64,000 nt of DNA from Bradyrhizobium sp. CER78 (GTDB taxonomy: Bacteria; Pseudomonadota; Alphaproteobacteria; Rhizobiales; Xanthobacteraceae), in contig NZ_JARVWP010000018.1 in NCBI RefSeq assembly GCF_029846235.1, forward strand, positions 1 to 64,000, in the 5' to 3' direction. The translations under genes were made by a program, and so were the position numbers. Below, piece after piece: positions 32,006-42,880 of this stretch. Position 1 is the stretch's first letter, and each line of letters begins with the position of its first letter. Under the pieces are notes generated by a model that was not told the origin of the DNA, made no database searches, and saw only the letters and a list, made by a program, of their open reading frames with translations.

Positions 32006-32803
32006 ATGCGGCGCCGCGTGATGCTTGTCGCCGCAGCCTTTGCGGGTTCCGTCCTGGTCGTGCCCGCTCCCGTCTCAGCCGAAGGGCTGTTCGACTTCTT
32101 CTTCGGTGGTTCCCAGAAGCAGCAGGGCCGGCAGGCCCCGCCGCAGGCCAATTTCTTCGCCGATCCGTTCGGTCTCAACCAGCAGCCGGAACGGCAGACA
32201 TCCGCCCCCGCCTCGGCACCGCGGGTGGCCGGTTCCGGACCGGCCTATTGCGTGCGCACTTGCGACGGCAAATATTTTCCGCTGACCATGCGCGGCAACG
32301 CGACGCCCGCGCAGCTCTGCCAGGCCTTCTGTCCGGCGAGCGCGACCAAGGTCTATTACGGCAGCCACATCGACAGTTCCGCATCGAGCACCGGCGAGCG
32401 CTACGCCGACAGCGAAAACGCCTTCGCCTATCGCAAGGCGCTGCGCGCCGACTGCACCTGCAACGGCCGCGACCCGGCGGGGCTCGCGCCGGTCGACCTC
32501 ACGCTCGATGCCTCGCTGAAGGCCGGCGACGTGATCGCGACCACCGACGGCCTCGTCGCCTATACCGGCGTTCGCCTGGGCAACGAGCAGTCGTTCGACT
32601 TCACGCCGGTCGCCTCCTATCCCGGATTGACCGCAGCGGTGCGCGCGCGGCTCGGCGAAATGAAGGTCGCGCCCGTCAGCGCCGAGCTCGCCAGCGATGC
32701 GCCGTTGCCGGAGACGAGAAGCGATGTCGCGCCGCCTGCGCCGTCATCCGTTGTGCCGAAGGGCAACGCGGCAAAGTCCGGCAAGCGGGCCGAGGCGAAT
32801 TAA
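32006..32803 (+). CDS. DUF2865 secreted protein
   Basis: 265 aa. The ATG chosen gives a classical signal peptide (MRRRVMLVAAAFAGSVLVVP, cleavage after PVSA). A GTG 26 codons upstream would bury it. A low-complexity segment is followed by the DUF2865 core with paired cysteines (YCVRTCDGKYFPL, QLCQAFCPASATKVYYG, CTCNG). These look like disulfides in a periplasmic or surface protein. DUF2865 proteins are common in Bradyrhizobiaceae; their role is unknown. It stands alone between two repeats. Confidence 0.85.
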   Translation: MRRRVMLVAAAFAGSVLVVPAPVSAEGLFDFFFGGSQKQQGRQAPPQANFFADPFGLNQQPERQTSAPASAPRVAGSGPAYCVRTCDGKYFPLTMRGNATPAQLCQAFCPASATKVYYGSHIDSSASSTGERYADSENAFAYRKALRADCTCNGRDPAGLAPVDLTLDASLKAGDVIATTDGLVAYTGVRLGNEQSFDFTPVASYPGLTAAVRARLGEMKVAPVSAELASDAPLPETRSDVAPPAPSSVVPKGNAAKSGKRAEAN

Positions 32804-32814
32804 CGGGCGTCAGC

Positions 32815-32896
32815 CGTCATTCCGGGATGGTGCGTAAGCACCAGACCCGGAATCTCGAGATTCCGGGTTCGATGCTTCGCATCGCCCCGGAATGAC
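32815..32896. repeat. Palindromic intergenic repeat, family C (short)
   Basis: Arms cgtcattccggg / ccccggaatgac, with an inner hairpin cccggaatctcgagattccggg. It sits between convergent genes. It is related to the longer copy at 8248-8392. Confidence 0.75.
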
Positions 32897-32910
32897 AGCG
32901 CAACAACAAA

Positions 32911-33342
32911 TCAGCGCGCCACGATCACGCCGATCACGTTCGGCGCTGCCATGTACTTCTCCTCGATCGCGGCGCGCGCGGCGGCGCGGTTCTCCGGATT
33001 GAGGATGCCGCGCTTCTCGGCGAGGATCATCCAGCAATAGCCCCACCAATCCGTCAGCATGCCGTGGTCGTCGACCAGGTCGTAACCCTGCTCGGCGGCG
33101 AACAGGCGCGCATGCGCCTCGTCAAGCGAGTCGAGCCAGGCGTGATCCTCGAGCGAAAACAGCTCGTCGCTGAAATCATCCGTGGTGTAGCCCCAGATCG
33201 ACATGCAGACCGCGTTGAACTCGCGGTCGAGCTGGTCGTCGTCGATCGGCTGGCGCCGCGAGGCCAGATGCAGCCGCGACAGTGAGCGGGCGAAATCCGC
33301 GATGCGGGTGAGAGCGAACTGATCGAAGGCGATGGTGGACAT
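32911..33342 (-). CDS. Conserved hypothetical protein
   Basis: 143 aa, acidic, no signal peptide or membrane helix. I do not recognise a characterised family. Aromatic-rich segments (DHAWLDSLDEAHARLFAAEQGYDLVDDHGML and WWGYCWMIL) suggest a small folded cytoplasmic protein. The ATG has GAGGA five bases upstream, which favours it over an in-frame start 15 codons earlier. It is divergent from the sigma region 1.1 protein. Confidence 0.75.
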   Translation of the reverse strand: MSTIAFDQFALTRIADFARSLSRLHLASRRQPIDDDQLDREFNAVCMSIWGYTTDDFSDELFSLEDHAWLDSLDEAHARLFAAEQGYDLVDDHGMLTDWWGYCWMILAEKRGILNPENRAAARAAIEEKYMAAPNVIGVIVAR

Positions 33343-33512
33343 GTAGTCCTCGCGGAGGCTGGGAGACCCTAGATATTGTATCGGCACAGCGCCGAATCAT
33401 AATGATATATCAAAGACTTGCTAAAGTGTTCTTAATTCGTTCCAACGATCGACGCAGACACATCCGAGACTCTCCCCGTCTAGTAGGGGCACCAAATTTT
33501 GGAGAACCGGGA

Positions 33513-33692
33513 ATGAGACTGCGAGCGGCGATCCGGAGAGCAATTGAGCTTGGTCAGTCGACGGGAAACATCACATTCGATCAGCTCAACGAGCTGCTGC
33601 CGTCAGCGACGACGACGCCCGAGGACATCGAAGCGGTCATACAAGCGCTGAGCGATGAGGGAATAAACCTCATTGAGAATGACCAATCGTAA
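33513..33692 (+). CDS. Stand-alone sigma-70 region 1.1 domain protein
   Basis: 59 aa consisting almost only of a sigma-70 region 1.1-like domain: AAIRRAIELGQSTGNITFDQLNELLPSATTTPEDIEAVIQALSDEGINLIEND follows the RpoD pattern of helix, TYDEVNELLP, PEQIDDILxxLxDMGIxV. The ATG is preceded by GGAGA at the right distance; an in-frame ATG 37 codons upstream has no comparable site. In housekeeping sigma factors this domain occupies the DNA channel and blocks free sigma from binding promoters. A free copy could bind RNA polymerase or sigma and tune transcription. Function is inferred only. Confidence 0.75.
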   Translation: MRLRAAIRRAIELGQSTGNITFDQLNELLPSATTTPEDIEAVIQALSDEGINLIENDQS

Positions 33693-33813
33693 CCGAATTG
33701 GAGCGCGGAGAAGTTCGAGAACCGTCGCACGTCCTGGCTTTCGCCAGGACGACGATGTGGCGCGACCGAGCATCATCGCTCTGTCACGCATATGCCGGCC
33801 CCCAAAGCAATTC

Positions 33814-33838
33814 GGGCCGCTGACTAGGTCAGCGGCCC
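33814..33838. terminator. Strong GC hairpin, likely bidirectional terminator
   Basis: GGGCCGCTGAC-TAG-GTCAGCGGCCC: perfect 11-base stem with a 3-base loop, between the convergent sigma-1.1 gene and the small secreted-protein gene. There is no long T tract on either side, so termination may be imperfect or the hairpin may protect mRNA ends. Confidence 0.6.
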
Positions 33839-33989
33839 GTTGAAAATTGCTTCGGAATGAAATGCGTCGGAGCTAAAAAATGTGCCCGCCCCACGGGCGA
33901 CAGGTGTGGTTGTAAAGAACTTCTTAAGTTCTGAGAATCCGTATCACCACGGTGTTCCCGATTCGCGAGAAAACGCGCTGCGCGGCGGC

Positions 33990-34223
33990 TCAATTCGCCG
34001 CGGACAGCAGCTTGTCGCCGCAGGCATTCGCATAGAACTTGCCGCCGCATTGCCGCTTGATCGCGGCACAGCGCGCGGCCGGCGATGCGTTCTGCGCCAC
34101 GCTGAAGCCGCACGTCAGGCCGTCAGCGCTGCGGCCCGGTTTGCCCGCCGCATAGGCTGCGCTGGTCGCCGTGATGCACACGACGAGCAATGCCGCGGCC
34201 GCGATCTCGATCAATAGCCTCAT
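33990..34223 (-). CDS. Small secreted cysteine-containing protein
   Basis: 77 aa. A signal peptide (MRLLIEIAAAALLVVCITAT, cleavage near AYA-AG) is followed by a mature part of about 50 residues with four cysteines (TCGFSV, ARCAAIKRQCGGKFYANACGDK). GGAGG lies just upstream; a GTG one codon earlier is an alternative start. No known family was recognised. Probably a periplasmic disulfide-bonded peptide. Confidence 0.7.
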   Translation of the reverse strand: MRLLIEIAAAALLVVCITATSAAYAAGKPGRSADGLTCGFSVAQNASPAARCAAIKRQCGGKFYANACGDKLLSAAN

Positions 34224-34476
34224 CACGCATCCTCCGCTAAATTGTCGCAAAATCTCGCGTTTCGCAGCCCGATCGTAGACCCGCACGGGCTTCTCCGGAA
34301 GGTTCCCGAAGCGGCCCGGTCCTTGCATAAAATCACGGCAGCGCCGGTGTATGGGTATCGTTCCGGTTTCGATTGCCGTGCAAGGCGCGTATCATTGCGC
34401 TGGAGTGTGATCGGAAAATCGCGGGAACCGGATTTCCGGGGCACCACACTCGAACAAGGAGACGAGATCATGCTGC

Positions 34477-37032
34477 ATGCCGTCGCATCATGGTCCGTTT
34501 AAACGGCAGGGATTGGGCGCGTTGCAGGAACAGACAAACTACCCGGCATTGAACCAGCCGATCGACGAACTGGCGCTGACCGAGGTCAAGGGCGCGATCC
34601 TGGCCAAGCTGCGGCTTGCGATCGGCAAGGACGCCACCGTTGCGACCAGGCGCGACTGGTACAAGGCGGCGGCGCTGGCGCTGCGCGACCGCATCGTGCA
34701 CCACTGGCTGACGGCCGAGAAGCAGACCTACGATGCCGGAGCCAAGCGCGTCTATTATCTCTCGCTCGAGTTCCTGATCGGCCGCCTGTTCACCGACGCG
34801 CTGAACAATATGGGGCTGCTGCCGCTGTTCGAGGCGGCGCTCGGCGACCTCGGCGTCGATCTCTCGGATCTGCGCAAATGCGAGCCGGATGCGGCGCTCG
34901 GCAATGGCGGCCTCGGGCGGCTCGCGGCCTGCTTCATGGAGAGCATGGCGACGCTGGCGATCCCGGCGACCGGCTACGGCATCCGCTACGATTTCGGCCT
35001 GTTCCGCCAGATCATGAACCAGGGCTGGCAGCAGGAATATCCCGATGAGTGGCTCGCCTTCGGCAACCCCTGGGAATTCCAACGACCGGAGGTGGTCTAC
35101 AACATCCATTTCGGCGGCCATGTCGAGCATGTCGACGAGCGCGGCCGCGACCGCGCCACCTGGCATCCGGCGGAAACCGTCGAGGCGATGGCCTACGACA
35201 CGCCGATCGTCGGCTGGCGCGGCCAGCACGTCAACGCGCTTCGGCTGTGGTCGGCGCATGCGCCCGATCCGCTCAAGCTCGACGTCTTCAACACCGGCGA
35301 CTACGTCTCGGCCAGCGCCGAGCAGGCGCGCGCGGAGGCGATCTGCAAATTCCTCTATCCGAACGACGAGAGCGCGGCGGGCCGCGAGCTGCGGCTGCGC
35401 CAGGAATATTTCTTCGTCTCGGCCTCGTTGCAGGATCTCGTGAACCGGCATCTCGCCTCCGACGGCGGCCTGCGCAACCTCGCGCAGAAGGCGGCGGTGC
35501 AGCTCAACGACACCCATCCGAGCCTTGCCGTCACCGAGCTGATGCGCATCCTAGTCGACCTGCACAATTTCCGCTGGGACGAGGCCTGGAAGATCACGGT
35601 CGCGACGCTGTCCTACACCAATCACACGCTGCTGCCGGAGGCGCTCGAGACCTGGCCGGTCGAATTGTTCGAGCGGCTGCTGCCGCGGCATCTCGAGATC
35701 ATCTACCGCATCAATGTGGCGCATCTCGCGCTCGCCGAGGAGCGCTTCCCCGGCGACATCGAATACCGCGCCTCGGTGTCGCTGATCGACGAGCGCAGCG
35801 GCCGCCGCGTGCGCATGGGCCAGCTCGCCTTCGTCGGCTCGCACCGCATCAACGGCGTCTCCGCGATGCATTCCGACCTGATGAAGGAGACCGTGTTCCA
35901 CGATCTCCACCACCTCTACCCCCAGCGCATCACCAACAAGACCAACGGCATCACCTTCCGCCGCTGGCTGATGCTGGCCAATCCGCGGCTGACCGCGCTG
36001 CTGCGCGAGACCTGCGGCGAGGCCGTGCTCGACGACTTCTCGCTGCTCGAGCGGCTCGAGGCCCATTCGAGCGACCTCGAATTCCAGAAGCGCTTCCGCG
36101 ACGTCAAGCATCACAACAAGCTGGCGCTGGCCCGGCTGGTCAACGAACGCAACCACATCAAGCTCGACCCGTCGGCGCTGTTCGACGTGCAGATCAAGCG
36201 CATCCACGAATACAAGCGGCAGCTGCTCAACATCCTGGAGACGATCGCGCTCTACCACGCGATGAAGGACAATCCAGGTGCGAACTGGGTGCCGCGCGTC
36301 AAGATCTTCGCGGGCAAGGCGGCGGCGAGTTACCGCTACGCCAAGCTGATCATCAAGCTGATCAACGACGTCGCCGAGATCGTCAACAATGACGCTTCGC
36401 TCGGCGGCAAGCTGAAGGTCGCCTTCCTCGCCGACTACAATGTCAGCCTCGCCGAGGTGATCATCCCTGCCGCCGATCTCTCCGAGCAGATCTCGACCGC
36501 CGGCATGGAAGCCTCCGGCACCGGCAACATGAAGCTCGCGCTGAACGGCGCGCTGACCATCGGCACGCTCGACGGCGCCAATATCGAGATCCGCGACGCG
36601 GTCGGACCCGAGAACATCGCGATCTTCGGGCTCGAGGCCGGCGACGTCATGGTCCGCCGCAAGCAGGGGCTCGATGCCAGCGACGTGATCCGCAAATCGC
36701 CGCGGCTCGAGCGCGCGATCCGCGCCATCGAGAGCGGCGAGTTCTCGCCGGGCGATGCCGCGCGCTTCGCCTCGATCGGGCATGCGCTGCGCTACCTCGA
36801 CCACTACATGGTCTCGGCCGATTTCGATTCCTACTATGACGCGCAGCGTAGCATCGACGCGCGCTGGCAGGTGCCCCCGGCCTGGACCCGCGCCTCGATC
36901 CTCAACGTGGCGCGCATGGCGTGGTTCTCCTCCGACCGCACCATCCGCGAATATGCCGAGGACATCTGGCACGTGCCGGTGCATCCCAGCGCCTCGCCGC
37001 AACTCGGCAGCCAGCGCGAGGCGAAGGGATAA
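34477..37032 (+). CDS. glgP: Glycogen/alpha-glucan phosphorylase
   Basis: 851 aa. It releases glucose 1-phosphate from glycogen or maltodextrins. It shows the phosphorylase N-terminal segment AKRVYYLSLEFLIGRLFTDALNN, GNGGLGRLAACFMESMATL, NDTHPSLAVTELMRILVD, IKRIHEYKRQLLN and the PLP-binding EASGTGNMKLALNGALTIGTLDGANIEI. No other glycogen gene is nearby. The start region is unusual. An ideal AGGAG serves an ATG seven bases upstream in another frame that encodes only ten residues (34470-34502) and overlaps the glgP start, so glgP may be translated by coupling. An in-frame TTG further on is a possible alternative start. Confidence 0.95.
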   Translation: MPSHHGPFKRQGLGALQEQTNYPALNQPIDELALTEVKGAILAKLRLAIGKDATVATRRDWYKAAALALRDRIVHHWLTAEKQTYDAGAKRVYYLSLEFLIGRLFTDALNNMGLLPLFEAALGDLGVDLSDLRKCEPDAALGNGGLGRLAACFMESMATLAIPATGYGIRYDFGLFRQIMNQGWQQEYPDEWLAFGNPWEFQRPEVVYNIHFGGHVEHVDERGRDRATWHPAETVEAMAYDTPIVGWRGQHVNALRLWSAHAPDPLKLDVFNTGDYVSASAEQARAEAICKFLYPNDESAAGRELRLRQEYFFVSASLQDLVNRHLASDGGLRNLAQKAAVQLNDTHPSLAVTELMRILVDLHNFRWDEAWKITVATLSYTNHTLLPEALETWPVELFERLLPRHLEIIYRINVAHLALAEERFPGDIEYRASVSLIDERSGRRVRMGQLAFVGSHRINGVSAMHSDLMKETVFHDLHHLYPQRITNKTNGITFRRWLMLANPRLTALLRETCGEAVLDDFSLLERLEAHSSDLEFQKRFRDVKHHNKLALARLVNERNHIKLDPSALFDVQIKRIHEYKRQLLNILETIALYHAMKDNPGANWVPRVKIFAGKAAASYRYAKLIIKLINDVAEIVNNDASLGGKLKVAFLADYNVSLAEVIIPAADLSEQISTAGMEASGTGNMKLALNGALTIGTLDGANIEIRDAVGPENIAIFGLEAGDVMVRRKQGLDASDVIRKSPRLERAIRAIESGEFSPGDAARFASIGHALRYLDHYMVSADFDSYYDAQRSIDARWQVPPAWTRASILNVARMAWFSSDRTIREYAEDIWHVPVHPSASPQLGSQREAKG

Positions 37033-37113
37033 TCCCGGGGCACGGAAATCGATTACGTCCGACATCATTGAATTCGGCGCGACAGCCCGCGATATTGCCA
37101 GTGAACCTCACGC

Positions 37114-37200
37114 CGTCATTGCGAGGAGCGCAAGCGACGAAGCAATCCATGGGTCCGCAGATGCGGGGCGATGGATTGCTTCGCTTCGCTCGCAATGACG
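37114..37200. repeat. Palindromic intergenic repeat, family A
   Basis: Arms cgtcattgcgag / ctcgcaatgacg with inner gaagcaatccat / atggattgcttcg and a short central loop. It lies between glgP and the thioesterase gene on the same strand. Confidence 0.8.
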
Positions 37201-37230
37201 GCGGCGCATTTTTTCGATCCAAGGATTTAC

Positions 37231-38049
37231 ATGCTCACCAAGACCCCGCACCTCTTCGATGAAGCCACCGCCGTGACCGCCGGCGACAGCCGCTGGCAGG
37301 GACGCACCAGCCCGGACTACTGGGCGTTCGTCGGGCCGTTCGGCGGCTGCACGGCGGCGACCATGCTGCGCGCGTTGATGCAGCATCCGCAGCGCGCCGG
37401 CGATCCGCTGGCGCTGACCGTCAATTACTGTGCGCCGGTCGCCGAGGGCGTGTTCGAGCTCGATGTCCGTCTGGTCAAGGCCAACCGCTCGAGCCAGCAC
37501 TGGTCGGTCGAGATGACGCAAGGCGGCGGCGAGGTCGCGACCTTGGCGACCGCCGTGTTCGCCGAGCGACGACCGTCATGGTCGCATCAGCCGGCGGAGT
37601 TTCCCGGCGCGGTGCCGTTCGAACAGTTGCGGTCCTATCCCAAGCTCGCGATGACCTGGGCCAACCAGTACGATTTCCGCTTCGCCGAGGGCGAGCCGAA
37701 GTTCGGCGGCGGCGCCGCGACCGAGCCGTCGAGCCCCTATTCGAAGCTCTGGATCGCCGACCGCATGCCGCGCAAGCTCGACGCGCTGTCGCTGATGTCG
37801 ATGTCGGATGCGTTCTTCGGCCGCGTCTTCCATGCGCGGCACGAGCTGGTGCCGTTCGGCACGGTGTCGCTGACGACCTATTTCCATGCGGATGCGGCTG
37901 ATCTCGACGCCGAGGATACCACCCGCGTGCTGGCCACAGCCGACGCAAAGACCTTCCACAAGAGCTACGGCGACCAGCACGGTGAATTGTGGTCGCCCTC
38001 CGGCCGCCTGCTCGCGACCACGACGCAGATCGCCTATTTCAAGGCGTAG
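37231..38049 (+). CDS. Acyl-CoA thioesterase, tandem hotdog (TesB-like) family
   Basis: 272 aa. The first hotdog repeat contains PDYWAFVGPFGGCTAATMLRALMQHPQ and DPLALTVNYCAPV. The second contains RKLDALSLMSMSDAFFGRVFHARHELVPFGTVSLTTYFHAD and ends GRLLATTTQIAYFKA. This is the acyl-CoA thioesterase II-like arrangement, which hydrolyses acyl-CoA esters. The ATG has AAGGA ten bases upstream. It precedes arginase by 158 bases on the same strand but looks independent. Substrate length is unknown. Confidence 0.85.
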   Translation: MLTKTPHLFDEATAVTAGDSRWQGRTSPDYWAFVGPFGGCTAATMLRALMQHPQRAGDPLALTVNYCAPVAEGVFELDVRLVKANRSSQHWSVEMTQGGGEVATLATAVFAERRPSWSHQPAEFPGAVPFEQLRSYPKLAMTWANQYDFRFAEGEPKFGGGAATEPSSPYSKLWIADRMPRKLDALSLMSMSDAFFGRVFHARHELVPFGTVSLTTYFHADAADLDAEDTTRVLATADAKTFHKSYGDQHGELWSPSGRLLATTTQIAYFKA

Positions 38050-38207
38050 GCGTTTCGAGCGGATCGACTACCGGCTCGCGTCACGCGTAGCCAAATATCC
38101 ACATTGGTCTGCTGGGACCGGATTGCCTATTTCAAGGGTTGGGGGAACATTGCCGCGTCGCTTCTGTTCCAGCCTTTGGAATCACTGGCCTTTGGGAGCA
38201 CTGCCGC

Positions 38208-39185
38208 ATGTCCGAAGCCGACACTTCAAAGCCCTCACGCATCGCGCTGCTTGGCGTTCCCATCGAGATCGGCGCGTCGCAGCCCGGTCCGCTGATGGGA
38301 CCGGATGCGCTGCGCACCGCGGGCATCGCGCGCCTGCTCGAGCAGCTCGACTTCCAGGTCGACGACCACGGCAACCTTGCGATCCCGGCCGTCGTTGCCG
38401 ACGGTCCGGTGCCGGCCAACACCAAATTCTATGACGAGGTGAAGACCTGGACCCGCACGCTCTCCGAGCGCGCCTACTGGCTGGCGCATTCCGGCGCGAT
38501 CCCGATCTTCATGGGCGGCGATCACTCGCTGTCGATGGGCTCGATCAACGGCGTCGCGCGCTACTGGCAAGAGAAAGGCCGGCCGCTGTTCGCGCTGTGG
38601 GTCGACGCGCATGCCGACTACAACACGCCGGCCACCACCATCACCGGCAACATGCACGGCATGTCGGCGGCCTTCCTGTGCGGCGAGCCCGGCCTCGACG
38701 ATTTGCTCGGCGGGCTGCCGCGCGCCACGATCCCGCCGGATCAGCTCGACCTGATCGGCACGCGCTCGGTCGATCCGCTGGAGCGCAAGCTGCTGCGGCA
38801 GCGCAACGTCTCCATCGCCGACATGCGCCAGATCGACGAGTTCGGCGTCGCCGTGCTGACCCGCCGCGTCATCGACCGGGTCAGGGCGAAGAACGGCGTG
38901 CTGCATGTCTCGTTCGACGTCGACTTCCTCGATCCGGCGGTGGCTCCCGGCGTCGGCACCACGGTGCCGGGCGGCGCGACCTATCGTGAGGCCCATCTGA
39001 TCATGGAGCTGCTGCACGATTCCGGGCTGGTGCGCTCGCTCGATATCGTCGAGCTCAATCCGTTCCTCGACGAGCGCGGCCGCACCGCCCGCGTCGCGGT
39101 GGAGTTGATCGGCAGCCTGTTCGGCCTGCAGATCACGGACAGGCAGACGCCGAGCAACGCGGTGTTGCCGGAGATGGGCGAGTAG
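38208..39185 (+). CDS. rocF: Arginase
   Basis: 325 aa ureohydrolase. The Mn-binding motifs are GGDHSLSMGSING, WVDAHADYNTP and SFDVDFLDPAVAPGVGT, and the N-terminal PIEIGASQPGPLMGPDALR is typical of arginase rather than agmatinase. It converts arginine to ornithine and urea. The ATG has GGGAG upstream. It is convergent with pckA across a repeat and a terminator. Urea from this step could be used by urease; the allophanate hydrolase in this window lacks its urea carboxylase partner here. Confidence 0.92.
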   Translation: MSEADTSKPSRIALLGVPIEIGASQPGPLMGPDALRTAGIARLLEQLDFQVDDHGNLAIPAVVADGPVPANTKFYDEVKTWTRTLSERAYWLAHSGAIPIFMGGDHSLSMGSINGVARYWQEKGRPLFALWVDAHADYNTPATTITGNMHGMSAAFLCGEPGLDDLLGGLPRATIPPDQLDLIGTRSVDPLERKLLRQRNVSIADMRQIDEFGVAVLTRRVIDRVRAKNGVLHVSFDVDFLDPAVAPGVGTTVPGGATYREAHLIMELLHDSGLVRSLDIVELNPFLDERGRTARVAVELIGSLFGLQITDRQTPSNAVLPEMGE

Positions 39186-39216
39186 CGGACATCGGAGCGC
39201 GCACCGCCCCCTGCCC

Positions 39217-39318
39217 CGTCACCCTGAGGAGCCCGCAAAGCGGGCGTCTCGAAGGGTCGACGGCCACCAGCCGGGCCGTCCATCCTTCGAGACGCGCTAC
39301 GCGCTCCTCAGGATGACG
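39217..39318. repeat. Palindromic intergenic repeat, family D
   Basis: Arms cgtcaccctgagg / cctcaggatgacg with inner tctcgaaggg / tccttcgaga. It lies at the 3' side of the arginase gene. Relatives at 25.8 and 46.9 kb. Confidence 0.8.
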
Positions 39319-39359
39319 GGGAAATATCGCGGCGCGTCGTACAACATGGAGGTTAAACA

Positions 39360-39386
39360 AAAAGGCGGCCACGAAGGCCGCCTTTT
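39360..39386. terminator. Intrinsic terminator between rocF and pckA
   Basis: AAAAGGCGGCC-ACGAA-GGCCGCCTTTT: a perfect GC-rich stem flanked by A and T runs, so it can work on both strands. On the minus strand it lies 25 bases after the pckA stop and continues into TTTTTG, a good rho-independent terminator. Confidence 0.85.
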
Positions 39387-39410
39387 CCAATCGCGTCTCG
39401 CTTGCGCGGA

Positions 39411-41027
<1,617 letters not shown>

Positions 41028-41908
41028 GAAGAACCTCCTCGAACCCGCGTATCCTTGTTCGCGCGAATGTCGCTAGTCGCGCCCCGTCGCGGTGATGACC
41101 GTCATCAGAATATAGCCTCTCGGCCCCGGTCCGGCGACCTAATAGTGGGGATCGCCGGGCTTGCCAAGCCAGTCGAACGGCTTTTGGTTTATTCCAACGC
41201 GGGCACATCATCTGGCGCAAATACCGCAGCGCGAAACGCTTTCGCTTTGCTTTCGCTTTCGCATTGTTTTCGCGGCGATCGGGCGACGTTTCGTCGTCTT
41301 TCCCGCTGCGAACGAGGCCTTGCGATGCACAAAGAGTGCCAGCGATCGGCGTGCGCATGCGTTGATTGTTGCATAAAACAAGGGGAATGCCGGGTATGCG
41401 TTTCGCGCTGAGGATGTGTCGTTGAAATGGACTGCCGCGAGTTGACGCTGCGCTGCACTGCCGAGCATGTCGCCCACGATCGTGTTGCACGCGGATAGCA
41501 CCATCTGCTCGGCGTTGAGCATTCGGTTGAGCTCAACATGCCGTCGTCGAAGCTGGATAACTTCAATGCGCGGCATCGGCGAATGTTCCGCAACGCTCCT
41601 TGCACATGGCGCAACAAGTCGCCGGCCGTCACGATCGATGGTAACGCAACCAGCACCTGACGCCTGCGCGTCGTCGCGGCTTAGATCTCGCAATCCCACT
41701 GATTTTCCGATGCAGCAGCACCGGAGAGTCTCGCATCCGCGTCGAGCCCATCAGCGATGACGCGACGCGCCGGCGCGAAATGATCGCGCTATCAGAGACC
41801 ACCGCACTCGGCCCGGCGAAGGCGCAGGGAGCCGCGCCGTGCGACACCATGCCTCGCCGGGCGCAGCGCCACCTTCGGTGTGGGCAGCAAATGCTGCCCT
41901 ATCCCCTC
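41028..41908. other. Long region without a confident gene
   Basis: This stretch between pckA and the HugZ-like gene must contain the pckA promoter. It has weaker codon bias than the rest of the window and a ctttcgctttg-type repeat near 41238-41265. Several open frames overlap on both strands. The most gene-like runs on the minus strand from about 41576 to 41208 (starting MPRIEVIQLRRRHVELNRML), but it matches nothing I know and its C-terminal half is Lys/Arg-rich, so I do not call it. Confidence 0.4.
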
Positions 41909-42643
41909 TTATCCTTTGGCGCGGGCCTCGCCGGCGAGTCGGACCAGCATTTTGCGCAGCTCGGTGCCGTTGCTGACCCGCTCGGGGAAATCCAGCCGCA
42001 GCGTGGCGCGGCCGGCCTGCATGTCCATGCCGTCGGGATCGCAGCCGGTGCAGAGCCAGTCGGCACTGTCCGCGCCGAGCAGCCGCGTGGCGTAGAGATT
42101 CATCGCCTCGCGGTGGTCCTCATTCATATGCGCCACCGCGCCGGGCTCGGCCTCCAGCAGCGAATCGGCACCGCCGAGATCGGTCAGAAACTGCGCCGGC
42201 TTGAGGTCGACGATGCGGCCGAACCCCGCGACCAGATGGGCGCCGCCCGGCCGGATCACGAAGAACGAAAAATCCTTAAACTCCACAAAGGCTTCCGCCG
42301 ATGGATGGGCAGCAAGGTAGCGCCGCTCCGCGAGCTCGCGCTCGGCATCGGCGACCTCCTCCGCCCGCCCCGCCAGCATGATCCGGGCGCCTTCCAGCGG
42401 GTCGCCCTCGGCGCGCTCGTCCAGCATCAGCGACACACGGCTGTCGGCCAGGATGTTCTTCGTGTGCAGCGCCAGCCGGGAAATCAGCAGGATCGGCGAG
42501 CCGTCGGGGTGGCTGGCGAGGTTGACCAGCGAGCAATAGGGATCGCCGGACCCGGCCATCAGCGTCGCGAGCGCGCCCTGGCGACTGCGGCGCAGCAGCG
42601 AGCGGACAAGGTGGGCAGGATCGAAGTCGGCGGTCGGTTGCAT
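41909..42643 (-). CDS. HugZ-like flavin/heme oxidoreductase (PNPOx fold plus DUF2470)
   Basis: 244 aa. An N-terminal split-barrel pyridoxamine-oxidase-like domain (SRQGALATLMAGSGDPYCSLVNLASHPDGSPILLISRLALHTKNI) is followed by a C-terminal DUF2470 domain (GAVAHMNEDHREAMNLYA). The combination is that of HugZ/HutZ proteins, implicated in heme use or degradation, and of related flavin reductases. It is divergent from chvI across about 240 bases. I saw no clear Irr or Fur box. No heme-uptake genes are nearby. Confidence 0.85.
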   Translation of the reverse strand: MQPTADFDPAHLVRSLLRRSRQGALATLMAGSGDPYCSLVNLASHPDGSPILLISRLALHTKNILADSRVSLMLDERAEGDPLEGARIMLAGRAEEVADAERELAERRYLAAHPSAEAFVEFKDFSFFVIRPGGAHLVAGFGRIVDLKPAQFLTDLGGADSLLEAEPGAVAHMNEDHREAMNLYATRLLGADSADWLCTGCDPDGMDMQAGRATLRLDFPERVSNGTELRKMLVRLAGEARAKG

Positions 42644-42880
42644 GGGCCTATCGGGTCATTTTGGGGCGAATCGGGCGGTTCCCTTTGAAAAAAGGGCCTT
42701 TTCTCACGGTCTCAGGGTGCTATATGGGGGTCCAACGCGTGGGTCGCAGAGCGTTTTTTGCGGAACTCGGTCACACTTCAGCCTAGCTTGCATTGCTCGT
42801 TGACCGCGTTCGAAGCCCAATTCCACGGCGCGACGCCAGAGTGCCCGCCGTTTAAGCCACTCTCATTGTGAAAGCAGCTC

